Source: Acidimicrobiia bacterium (GTDB lineage: Bacteria; Actinomycetota; Acidimicrobiia; Acidimicrobiales; Ilumatobacteraceae). Taken from it: a DNA stretch of 5,134 nucleotides. The first letter of the stretch is position 1. Each line of letters opens with the position of its first letter. The stretch covers positions 1 to 5,134 of the forward strand of contig JACCUL010000325.1 in the NCBI GenBank assembly GCA_013811855.1. The letters run 5' to 3'. Shown piece after piece: positions 1-5,134 of the stretch. The notes under the pieces were generated by a model, which saw only the letters and a program-made list of their open reading frames with translations, ran no database searches and was not told the DNA's origin. Both the position numbers and the translations under genes were made by a program.

Positions 1-535
1 CATCGACGCCCCGACGCTGGCCGCCCACCAGGTCGCCGCCGGCCTCTTCGGATTCCTCGCCCTCGTGCTCGACGCGCTGGCCATCCCCGCCCAGACGCTC
101 GTCGCCGAGGAGCTCGGCCGCGACGACCTCCCGCAGGCCGCGGCCATCGCCGACCGGTCGACCCGGTTGTCGGTCTGGGCCGCCGCCGCGCTGGCCGTGC
201 TCCTGGCTGCAGCCGCGCCGCTGCTCCCCCACGCCTTCTCGGGCGATCCGGCGGTCGTCGAACGGGCCACCAGCGCGCTCTGGTGGCTGGCCGCCGTCCT
301 CCTGCCCGGCGCCGTGGCCTTCGCCCTCGACGGTGTCCTGATCGGCGCCGGCGACTACCGGTTCCTCGGCCGGGCCGCCTTCGGCTACCTGATCGCCGTG
401 GCGCCGCTGGCCGTCACCGTCCTGGCCGCGCCCGGCCTGGGCATCGCCGGTATCTGGGCGGGGATGCTCGTGTGGATGGTGCTGCGGGCCATCGTCAACT
501 ACCGCCGCGCCGCCCGCCTGCTCCCGCTTGGCTAG
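1..535 (+). CDS. MATE/DinF-family efflux transporter, C-terminal part (5' end outside window)
   Basis: The frame is open from the left edge (first full codon at base 2) to a TAG at 533-535, giving the last 177 residues of a longer protein. The family exports drugs or metabolites across the inner membrane using a Na+ or H+ gradient. The visible part is strongly hydrophobic, with about five likely membrane segments (around residues 10-35, 58-76, 92-112, 123-142 and 145-165). Two stretches look like the DinF branch: an AAHQVA...FLALVLDALAIPAQ-type stretch at the start, which lines up with the start of the second half of MATE proteins, and a DGVLIGAGDYRFLGRA stretch near residues 107-122. It ends in a basic tail (NYRRAARLLPLG). 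The gene converges on the HD-domain gene, with only 16 bases between the two stop codons. The GTG at 65 is an internal valine, not the start. Substrate cannot be inferred. Family call is firm; subfamily is likely. Confidence 0.88.
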   Translation, partial: IDAPTLAAHQVAAGLFGFLALVLDALAIPAQTLVAEELGRDDLPQAAAIADRSTRLSVWAAAALAVLLAAAAPLLPHAFSGDPAVVERATSALWWLAAVLLPGAVAFALDGVLIGAGDYRFLGRAAFGYLIAVAPLAVTVLAAPGLGIAGIWAGMLVWMVLRAIVNYRRAARLLPLG

Positions 536-551
536 ATCTGGCCCGATCCGG

Positions 552-1004
552 TCACATCGTGTCGGCGGACTCGAGGTCGGCTCCGGCGGGACCACGACCC
601 TCGATCAGGGCCACGGTGACGGGATCCGCGCCGGCCGCGGCGGCCAGCCGGGCGCCGATCACCTCGTGGTCGTGGTAGCGGCGGAACCGGGCCTGACGGG
701 CCCCGACGACAGTGGCGACGACACGTCCGAACGGGCCCAGCCCCGACTCCACCTTGCCGACGTCGTGCAACAGCGCGGCGGCCAGCTCGGTGCGCGTCGC
801 CGCCGGGCGGATGGCGACGAACCGCCGCGCCACCTCGATCGAGTGCCGGCGGTCAGCTGGGCCCATGCGCCCCCACAGGGCCCGTTCGCGGCGGGAGAGC
901 AGCCGGTCGACCCACGCTACGTCGGGGGCGGTCGGTGGCCGCCGGGAGAGCGACCCCACGAAGCGGCGGGCCAGATGCCCGACGTGAGCCAGCCTGGACG
1001 TCAT
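552..1004 (-). CDS. Small HD-domain metal-dependent phosphohydrolase
   Basis: A 150-residue protein whose ATG (1004-1002) shares one base with the xerD stop codon (TGATG), so translation is probably coupled. No clear Shine-Dalgarno sequence precedes it, which fits reinitiation. The open frame continues upstream, but there it overlaps xerD. A basic N-terminal part (1-50) is followed by an HD-type helical core: His54 in DRRHSIEVARR, the His80-Asp81 doublet in ALLHDVGK, histidines 111 and 113 in YHDHEVIGARL, and a likely last metal-binding Asp148 in LESAD. This is the H...HD...D order of the HD superfamily, whose members usually hydrolyse phosphate esters of nucleotides or signalling molecules with divalent metals. 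No second domain (GGDEF, synthetase, RelA) is present. The protein ends two residues after Asp148, so it is a minimal single domain. It is the last gene of the pyrG-Nudix-xerD set. Substrate and role are unknown. Confidence 0.85.
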   Translation of the reverse strand: MTSRLAHVGHLARRFVGSLSRRPPTAPDVAWVDRLLSRRERALWGRMGPADRRHSIEVARRFVAIRPAATRTELAAALLHDVGKVESGLGPFGRVVATVVGARQARFRRYHDHEVIGARLAAAAGADPVTVALIEGRGPAGADLESADTM

Positions 1005-1963
1005 CAGCGGGCCGACCGGGCGGCGGCCCGGGGGTGGGCGCGGCGGTAGACCTCCCACAGCCGCTCCTGGCTGACCTTCGTGTACACCTGGGTGGTCGAG
1101 ATGGAGGCGTGGCCGAGCAACTCCTGCACGACCCGCAGATCGGCGCCGTGGTCGAGCAGGTGGGTGGCACACGAGTGTCGCAGCACGTGGGGTGACACCT
1201 GGTCCCCGAGCCCGGCCGCCCGACCGTGCTTCTTGACCACCGCCCACGCCGCCTGCCGCCCGAGGCGTCCACCGCGCCGATTGAGGAACACGGCCTCGGC
1301 GTCGTTGCGGCTGCGCCACCGGGCGGGCGCCACGAGCACCCGGCCGGCCGGCGAGAACCAGTCGTCGAGGGCGTGGGCGGCGGCCCGGCCGAACGGCACG
1401 ATGCGCTCCTTCGAGCCCTTGCCGAAAACGCGCACGAGTCGGGCGTCGAAGTCGATGTCGCCCATCGACAGCCCGCACGCCTCCGAGATCCGCGCGCCGG
1501 TGGCGTACAGCAGCTCGAGCAGGGCCCGGTCCCGTCGGTCCACGGGACCGTCGCCGACGACGGCGTCCAGCAGCCGCGTCACGTCGTCCTCGGCCAGCGG
1601 CTTGGGCAGCCCGGCCGGCACGCGCACGCCCTCCAGCTCGGCCGTCGGATCGTCGGCCCGCCGCTCCCGGTCGACGAGGAACCGGTGCAGCGTCCGGATG
1701 GTGGCCAGCTGGCGGGCGATCGACGATGCCGCCGCGCCGGCCGCCCGGCGCGCCGCGACGAGCTCGTCGATCGTCGCCGATCGGACGTGCCCGATGTCGT
1801 CACCGCGGTCCGCCAGCCATGCCGTGTAGCCGGTGAGGTCGCGCCGGTAGGCGGCCACGGTGTTGGTGGCCCGGCCCCGCTCGGCGGCCAGCCACACCAG
1901 GAAGTCCTCGACGTCGAGGGGCAGCTCGTCGAGCTCGCCGCCGTCGAGCGTGATCGGCGCCAT
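1004..1963 (-). CDS. xerD: Tyrosine site-specific recombinase XerD
   Basis: A 319-residue protein, slightly longer than typical Xer proteins (about 300). The N-terminal SAM-like core-binding domain spans about residues 15-105 (LDVEDFLVWLAAERG, then TNTVAAYRRDL) and the catalytic domain about 120-310. All catalytic residues are visible with E. coli XerD spacing in each motif: Arg158 in ATGARISE, Lys182 in GKGSKERIVP, His259 and Arg262 in SPHVLRH, His285 in LLGHASIS, and the nucleophile Tyr294 in TTQVYTKV. About five extra residues lie between Lys182 and His259 compared with E. coli. Xer recombinases resolve chromosome dimers at dif during division. The ATG at 1963 shares one base with the Nudix stop (TGATG), and the xerD stop overlaps the HD gene start in the same way. 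The position after pyrG and a Nudix gene matches the actinobacterial xerD locus, which favours XerD over XerC or a phage integrase. No dif-like site was recognised in the window. Confidence 0.94.
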   Translation of the reverse strand: MAPITLDGGELDELPLDVEDFLVWLAAERGRATNTVAAYRRDLTGYTAWLADRGDDIGHVRSATIDELVAARRAAGAAASSIARQLATIRTLHRFLVDRERRADDPTAELEGVRVPAGLPKPLAEDDVTRLLDAVVGDGPVDRRDRALLELLYATGARISEACGLSMGDIDFDARLVRVFGKGSKERIVPFGRAAAHALDDWFSPAGRVLVAPARWRSRNDAEAVFLNRRGGRLGRQAAWAVVKKHGRAAGLGDQVSPHVLRHSCATHLLDHGADLRVVQELLGHASISTTQVYTKVSQERLWEVYRRAHPRAAARSAR

Positions 1964-2532
1964 CAGCGCAGGCGCCGCTCCGTCAGCAGCAGTCCGACGA
2001 CCGACTTGGCGTCGGTGATCTCGCCTCGCACGACCATCGCCACCGCTTCGTCCAGGCGGACGTGGAGGATCGCGGAGTGCTCCTCCTCGGGACCGTGCAG
2101 GCTCCGTGGCACCGGGGTGCACCCGGAGGCGAGGTAGATCGTCGTCACCGAATCGGTGAGCCCGGGCGACGGCAGCAGCTCGGTGAGGAGCTCGAGCGTC
2201 GCCGGGACGAGCCCGGCCTCCTCGACCAGCTCGCGCCGGGCCGTCTCCTCGGTCGGCTCGCCATCCACGTCGCGCATGCCGGCGGGGATCTCGATGATCT
2301 CCCGCTCGTAAGGCGGCCGGTACTGGCGGATCAGCGCGACCGACGGGTTGCCCTCGGCGTCGAACACAACGGGGACGGCGGCGACCGCTCCCGGCGAGCG
2401 CACGATGTCGCGCTGGAACGTCGACCCGTCGGGCGCCTCGAAGTCGGCGACGACGACTCGCCACACGTGGCCCTGGTGCACCTGGCGGTCAACAACGTGG
2501 CGGAAGCCGCGCCGAGCCGTCGATCCGGTCAC
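1963..2532 (-). CDS. Nudix hydrolase, ADP-ribose pyrophosphatase type
   Basis: A 189-residue protein. The chosen start is the GTG at 2532-2530, which overlaps the pyrG stop by four bases (GTGA). It gives a full-length N-terminal beta domain (about residues 10-45), as in dimeric ADP-ribose pyrophosphatases. The Nudix box lies at 85-108 (GMRDVDGE...RRELVEEAGL) with the metal-binding core R100-E101...E104-E105. The first part of the box has one residue more than the G-x5-E consensus. A proline about 15 residues after the box (Pro123 in SPGLTDS) is the usual mark of the ADP-ribose subfamily. The C-terminal EITDAKSVVGLLL also fits. Expected reaction: ADP-ribose to AMP and ribose 5-phosphate in the cytosol. 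It sits second in the operon between pyrG and xerD, as Rv1700 does in M. tuberculosis. Other nucleoside diphosphate sugars remain possible substrates. Confidence 0.9.
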   Translation of the reverse strand: MTGSTARRGFRHVVDRQVHQGHVWRVVVADFEAPDGSTFQRDIVRSPGAVAAVPVVFDAEGNPSVALIRQYRPPYEREIIEIPAGMRDVDGEPTEETARRELVEEAGLVPATLELLTELLPSPGLTDSVTTIYLASGCTPVPRSLHGPEEEHSAILHVRLDEAVAMVVRGEITDAKSVVGLLLTERRLR

Positions 2533-4187
2533 GCCGCCGGGCCGACGCGGCGCGGCGCGACGTCGCCGGCGAGCCGACCCCGCTCCGAGCGGTGCTTGAG
2601 GGCGGCGCCGATGAGCTCCCGGAACAGTGGGTGGGGCCGCTCGGGCCGGCTCTTGAACTCCGGGTGGGCCTGCGTGGCGACCCAGTACGGGTGGTCGGCG
2701 AGCTCGATGAACTCGACGAGCCGGCGGTCGGGCGAGGCCCCGCTGCACAGGAATCCGGCCGCCTCCAGCCGGGCCCGGTAGTTGGAGTTGAACTCGAAGC
2801 GATGGCGGTGGCGCTCGCTGACGACCATCTCGCCGTAGGCCTCGGCCACCTTCGTGTTCGGGGTGAGCACGGCGTAGTAGGCGCCGAGCCGCATCGTGCC
2901 GCCCTTGTCGGTGACGTCGCGCTGGTCGTGCATGAGGTCGATCACCGGGTGCGGGGTGGTGGCGTCGAACTCGGTCGAGTTGGCGTCGGTGAGCCCGAGC
3001 ACGTTGCGGGCGAACTCGATCGTCATGCACTGCAGGCCGAGGCACAGACCGAGACACGGCACGCGCTCCTCGCGGGCGTAGCGGGCGGCGGCGATCTTGC
3101 CCTCGATGCCGCGGGCGCCGAACCCGCCGGGGATGACCATGCCGTCGAGATCGGCCAGTCGCCCGGCGGCCAGCAGACCCTCGACGTCCTCGGCCTGGAT
3201 CCAGTCGATCTCGACCTTGGCGCCGTGGTGGAAGCCGGCGTGCTTGAGGCTCTCGACGACCGACAGGTAGGCGTCGACGAGCTGCACGTACTTGCCGATG
3301 AGGCCGATGCGCACCGGCTCGGTCGCCGCCTCGACGAGCCCGACGACCTGCTCCCATGGCGCCAGGTCGAGCGGATGGTCGTCGGGATCGAGGCGGAGCA
3401 CCTCGCAGACCACGTCGTCGAGGCCCTCGCCGTGCAGGATGAGCGGCAGCTCGTAGATGTTGGCGGCGTCGGCGGCGTTGACCACGGCCCGGCTGTCGAC
3501 GTCGCAGAGGTTGGAGATCTTGACCTTGAGGTCGTCCGACAGCGGCTCCTCGCTGCGACAGACGATGAGGTCGGGCTGGATGCCCCGGCTGCGCAGTTCC
3601 GTGACGGAGTGCTGCGTCGGCTTGGTCTTCTGTTCCCCCGACGGGCCGATGTAGGGCACCAGCGTGACGTGGACGTAGCACACGTTGTCGCGACCGGCCT
3701 CCTTGCGGAACTGGCGGATGGCCTCGAGGAACGGAAGGATCTCGATGTCGCCGACGGTGCCGCCGACCTCGGTGATGACGACGTCGACCTCGTCGGTGGC
3801 GACGCGCTGGATGCGCCGCTTGATCTCGTCGGTGATGTGCGGGATGACCTGCACGGTTTTGCCGAGGTAGTCGCCGCGGCGCTCGGCCGCCAGCACGGAC
3901 TGGTAGATCGAGCCGGTCGTGGCGTTGGAGTTGCGCGTCAGCGTCTCGTCCGTGAAGCGCTCGTAGTGCCCGAGGTCGAGGTCGGTCTCGCCGCCGTCAT
4001 CGGTGACGAACACCTCGCCGTGCTCGAAGGGGTTCATCGTGCCGGGGTCGACGTTGATGTACGGGTCGAGCTTCTGCAGCGTGACCCGCAGGCCACGCAG
4101 CTTGAGGAGGCGTCCGAGCGAGGACGCCGTCAACCCTTTGCCGAGGGAGCTGGCCACCCCACCGGTCACGAAGATGTGCTTCGGCAT
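2529..4187 (-). CDS. pyrG: CTP synthase (glutamine-hydrolysing)
   Basis: A complete 552-residue enzyme (family usually about 530-555). It makes CTP from UTP, ATP and glutamine, the last step of de novo pyrimidine nucleotide synthesis. The N-terminal amidoligase domain (about 1-270) begins with the P-loop-like FVTGGVASSLGKG (Lys17). The near-invariant block at 41-60 follows, then DLDLGHYERF (Asp71, a likely Mg ligand), Glu140 in TEVGGTVGDIE, and the UTP/CTP-binding GEQKTKPTQHSV (184-195). The class I glutaminase domain (about 292-530) has the oxyanion stretch PGGFGARG (353-360), nucleophile Cys382 in LGLCLGLQ, and the His508/Glu510 pair in TQAHPEF. The ATG at 4187 is preceded by a good GGAGG with 8 bases of spacing. 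It is the first gene of a four-gene minus-strand operon and diverges from a small membrane protein gene. Nothing is missing or disrupted. Confidence 0.98.
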   Translation of the reverse strand: MPKHIFVTGGVASSLGKGLTASSLGRLLKLRGLRVTLQKLDPYINVDPGTMNPFEHGEVFVTDDGGETDLDLGHYERFTDETLTRNSNATTGSIYQSVLAAERRGDYLGKTVQVIPHITDEIKRRIQRVATDEVDVVITEVGGTVGDIEILPFLEAIRQFRKEAGRDNVCYVHVTLVPYIGPSGEQKTKPTQHSVTELRSRGIQPDLIVCRSEEPLSDDLKVKISNLCDVDSRAVVNAADAANIYELPLILHGEGLDDVVCEVLRLDPDDHPLDLAPWEQVVGLVEAATEPVRIGLIGKYVQLVDAYLSVVESLKHAGFHHGAKVEIDWIQAEDVEGLLAAGRLADLDGMVIPGGFGARGIEGKIAAARYAREERVPCLGLCLGLQCMTIEFARNVLGLTDANSTEFDATTPHPVIDLMHDQRDVTDKGGTMRLGAYYAVLTPNTKVAEAYGEMVVSERHRHRFEFNSNYRARLEAAGFLCSGASPDRRLVEFIELADHPYWVATQAHPEFKSRPERPHPLFRELIGAALKHRSERGRLAGDVAPRRVGPAA

Positions 4188-4195
4188 GTGGGGAA

Positions 4196-4200
4196 CCTCC
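4196..4200 (-). promoter_or_regulatory. Ribosome binding site of pyrG
   Basis: On the minus strand GGAGG lies 8 bases before the pyrG ATG. It is the only strong Shine-Dalgarno sequence in the minus-strand operon. The three downstream genes start on the previous stop codon without a clear site of their own, which supports translational coupling from this entry point. Confidence 0.8.
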
Positions 4201-4280
4201 GTCGTACGCCGGTCGCCCGGCGTGGCGCTGCGATGACGGGATCTCAGGCTACCCCACGGGTGGTGCGGGAGACTGGGATC
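4201..4280. promoter_or_regulatory. Divergent upstream region of pyrG and the small membrane protein gene
   Basis: This short gap must hold the pyrG operon promoter unless it lies inside the divergent gene. On the minus strand the best -10-like hexamer is TAGCCT (4251-4246), fitting the loose TAnnnT pattern. It would put the transcript start near 4239, about 50 bases before the ATG. No good -35 hexamer lies at the expected distance. On the + strand I see no convincing -10 element. The assignment rests mainly on position. Confidence 0.3.
4267..4271 (+). promoter_or_regulatory. Likely ribosome binding site of the small membrane protein gene
   Basis: GGGAG lies 9 bases before the GTG at 4281. 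It decides the start: the in-frame ATG at 4233 and the GTGs at 4260 and 4263 have no comparable site at the right distance. The ATG would also place coding sequence across the probable pyrG promoter. Confidence 0.5.
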
Positions 4281-4520
4281 GTGTCGGCGATCTCGCGGCG
4301 GGTCCTGGAGTGGAACGGCCAGGCCGTCGTCGGGTGCCTCGTCGGGCTGTTCGGTCTCGTCGCCTTTGGCATCGTGCTTGGCCCGACCGCCGTGGTGCTC
4401 GGCCTGCTCGCCCGGTCCCGGATCGCCGAGACGGGCGAGCCCGGCCGGGCCGCCGCCTGGTCAGCCATCGTGATCGGCGCCGCCGCCTTCACCGTCCCCG
4501 TCGTCCTCGCCGCGAGGTAA
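4281..4520 (+). CDS. Small DUF4190-like membrane protein
   Basis: A 79-residue hydrophobic protein starting at GTG 4281 (GGGAG 9 bases upstream) and ending at TAA 4518-4520. After a short basic start (SAISRRVLEW) comes a long glycine-rich hydrophobic stretch, about residues 14-44 (GLFGLVAFGIVLGPTAVVLG). A polar loop RSRIAETGEPGR (45-56) follows, then a second membrane segment (about 57-77). The pattern of glycine-rich helix, LGP-x-A-x-VLG, basic residues, TGE-x-GR and a final helix resembles DUF4190, common in actinobacteria as small membrane proteins of unknown role. It is the only + strand gene between recN and pyrG, divergent from pyrG and convergent with recN. In M. tuberculosis this position holds Rv1697 and Rv1698 instead. 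An alternative ATG at 4233 would add 16 residues. No function can be assigned. Confidence 0.72.
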   Translation: MSAISRRVLEWNGQAVVGCLVGLFGLVAFGIVLGPTAVVLGLLARSRIAETGEPGRAAAWSAIVIGAAAFTVPVVLAAR

Positions 4521-4525
4521 TCCAC

Positions 4526-4590
4526 GCGTTTGTTCACCACCGCGCCACCAGGCGACGGTTGGCGCACCAACGCGACATCGGGGCTCGTCA
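4526..4590. repeat. Direct repeat copy 1 (65 bases) in the recN convergent gap
   Basis: This block matches 4593-4657 at 62 of 65 positions, at a constant offset of 67 bases. Differences are C/A at 4568/4635, T/C at 4585/4652 and C/G at 4586/4653. It begins five bases after the small membrane protein stop codon. Outer arms GCGTTTGT (4526-4533) and ACCAACGC (4566-4573) pair except for one T-C mismatch (4531 with 4568). Inner arms GCGCCA (4542-4547) and TGGCGC (4560-4565) pair perfectly. The 17 bases after the hairpin include GACATCGGGG, which is also repeated. Confidence 0.95.
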
Positions 4591-4640
4591 CTGCGTTTGT
4601 TCACCACCGCGCCACCAGGCGACGGTTGGCGCACAAACGC
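4526..4640. terminator. Possible bidirectional terminator formed by the two repeat hairpins
   Basis: Two hairpins with GC-rich inner stems fill the gap between the convergent membrane protein gene and recN, where terminators for both strands are expected. Neither is followed by a T-run on either strand, so they are not canonical intrinsic terminators, though actinobacterial terminators often lack one. The role is inferred from position only. Confidence 0.35.
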
Positions 4641-4657
4641 GACATCGGGGCCGGTCA
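4593..4657. repeat. Direct repeat copy 2 (65 bases), ending on the recN stop codon
   Basis: Second copy of the 65-base unit, two bases after copy 1. Here the outer arms GCGTTTGT (4593-4600) and ACAAACGC (4633-4640) are perfectly complementary, as are the inner arms GCGCCA (4609-4614) and TGGCGC (4627-4632). The right arms are contiguous, while the left arms are separated by eight bases (TCACCACC), giving a 14-pair hairpin with a one-sided bulge and a 12-base loop. The similarity ends with the three bases that form the recN stop codon (4655-4657). Confidence 0.95.
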
Positions 4658-5134
4658 GGAGCGGTCGAGGAGCTCGCCGGCGTGGCGGCGGGCGGCCTCG
4701 CCGCCGTCTTCGCCCGACAGCATGCGGGCGATCTCGTCCACCCGCCGGCCGCCGTCGACGGCCTCGACGTGGGCGAACGTGGCGTCGCCGACGATCTCCT
4801 TGCTGACGGCGAGCTGGGTGGTGGCCTGGGTGGCGACCTGGGCCAGGTGGGTGACGACGAGCACCTGGTGGCGCTGGGCCAGGGTGGCTAACGCCTCGCC
4901 GACCGCCGTCGCCGCCGTGCCCCCGATGCCGGCGTCGACCTCGTCGAAGACGAGCGTGCGCTCCCCCTCCCCCGGTTCGTCGAGCCCGGCGAGCACCAGC
5001 CGGAGGGCCAGCATCGTCCGCGCCAGCTCCCCGCCCGAGGCCACCTTGCTCAACGGGAGCAGGGGCGAGCCGGGGTTGGCCGAGAGCAACAGCTCGACGC
5101 GCTCGCCGGCCGGGTCGGCGGTGTCGCCGGGCAC
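4655..5134 (-). CDS. recN: DNA repair protein RecN, C-terminal part (5' end outside window)
   Basis: The frame is open from the right edge to a TGA at 4657-4655 and gives the last 159 residues of a protein usually about 550-590 long. RecN is an SMC-like ATPase acting in double-strand-break repair. The fragment holds the C-terminal half of the ATPase head: the NPGSPLLPLSKVASGGELAR region with the ABC signature SGGE (visible residues 33-36), Walker B LVFDEVDAG (61-69, with Asp64-Glu65), the IGG that follows, and the switch histidine in VVTH (His96). The closing RVDEIARMLSG (131-141) and C-terminal helix are typical of RecN. The Walker A half and coiled coil lie outside the window. The GTG at the edge is an internal codon. 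Its neighbour to the left is the duplicated 65-base repeat, whose last three bases are the stop codon. Proximity to pyrG matches actinobacterial gene order. Confidence 0.95.
   Translation of the reverse strand: MPGDTADPAGERVELLLSANPGSPLLPLSKVASGGELARTMLALRLVLAGLDEPGEGERTLVFDEVDAGIGGTAATAVGEALATLAQRHQVLVVTHLAQVATQATTQLAVSKEIVGDATFAHVEAVDGGRRVDEIARMLSGEDGGEAARRHAGELLDRS

Noticed and set aside
536..551. Terminator between the convergent transporter and HD genes
   Set aside because: The gap is 16 bases and I find no stable hairpin in it. Any terminator must lie within the coding ends.
1226..2137. Long + strand open frame antisense to xerD and the Nudix gene
   Set aside because: The translation is Arg/Pro/Gly/Val-rich with no motif, while the opposite strand carries clear xerD and Nudix motifs. 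It is a GC-bias shadow.
2592..4280. Very long + strand open frame antisense to pyrG, in phase with the small membrane protein gene
   Set aside because: It mirrors the pyrG codons in GC-rich DNA and encodes a low-complexity acidic, Val/Asp/Leu/Gly-rich product with no recognisable domain. Only the part from 4281 onward looks like a real protein.
4244..4591. Minus-strand open frame covering the small membrane protein gene and repeat copy 1
   Set aside because: It has no convincing start, no recognised motif, and runs through the repeat. The + strand frame has the hydrophobic pattern of a membrane protein and a plausible ribosome binding site.
4593..4606. SOS (LexA) box suggested by GTTTGTTC next to recN
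   Set aside because: The actinobacterial SOS palindrome (TCGAAC-n4-GTTCGA) is not present, and the site is at the 3' end of recN, not upstream of it.
4526..4657. CRISPR-like array
   Set aside because: There are only two 65-base units separated by two bases, with no spacers of a regular length and no cas genes.
4526..4657. Xer dif site or integrase attachment site for the nearby recombinase
   Set aside because: dif sites are about 28 bases with two 11-base arms around a 6-base centre. The 8 + 6 base arms, bulge and 12-base loop do not match, and no integrative element lies nearby.

Overview
The window is very GC-rich, with densely packed genes, G/C-biased third codon positions and GTG as well as ATG starts. 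Together with the order recN, pyrG, Nudix hydrolase and xerD, this points to a chromosomal segment of an actinobacterium (Actinomycetota). The cluster matches the Mycobacterium tuberculosis neighbourhood recN (Rv1696), pyrG (Rv1699), an ADP-ribose pyrophosphatase (Rv1700) and xerD (Rv1701). An Acidimicrobiia-like lineage is my guess from the protein sequences and cannot be proven here.

Layout, left to right. The 3' end of a MATE/DinF-type multidrug transporter gene runs on the + strand (1-535) and is cut by the left edge. It converges on a four-gene minus-strand set that starts at 4187 and reads leftward: pyrG (CTP synthase), a Nudix ADP-ribose pyrophosphatase, xerD, and a small HD-domain phosphohydrolase. 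Each downstream gene starts on the stop codon of the one before it (overlaps of 4, 1 and 1 bases), so the set is almost certainly one translationally coupled operon. Divergent from pyrG, on the + strand, is a small hydrophobic DUF4190-like membrane protein gene (4281-4520). It converges on the 3' end of recN (4655-5134, minus strand, cut by the right edge).

The only stretch that ordinary genes do not explain is the 134-base convergent gap between the small membrane protein gene and recN. Two near-identical 65-base direct repeats fill almost all of it (62/65 identical, period 67). Each can fold into an unusual bulged hairpin, and the second copy ends exactly on the recN stop codon. It could be a short interspersed intergenic element (REP-like) or a duplicated bidirectional terminator. 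This is the best candidate here for something undescribed.

The genes are otherwise housekeeping: nucleotide synthesis (pyrG), nucleotide-sugar clean-up (Nudix), chromosome dimer resolution (xerD) and double-strand-break repair (recN). The HD protein and the small membrane protein have no assigned function. I see no CRISPR array, tRNA, rRNA, insertion sequence or defence system.
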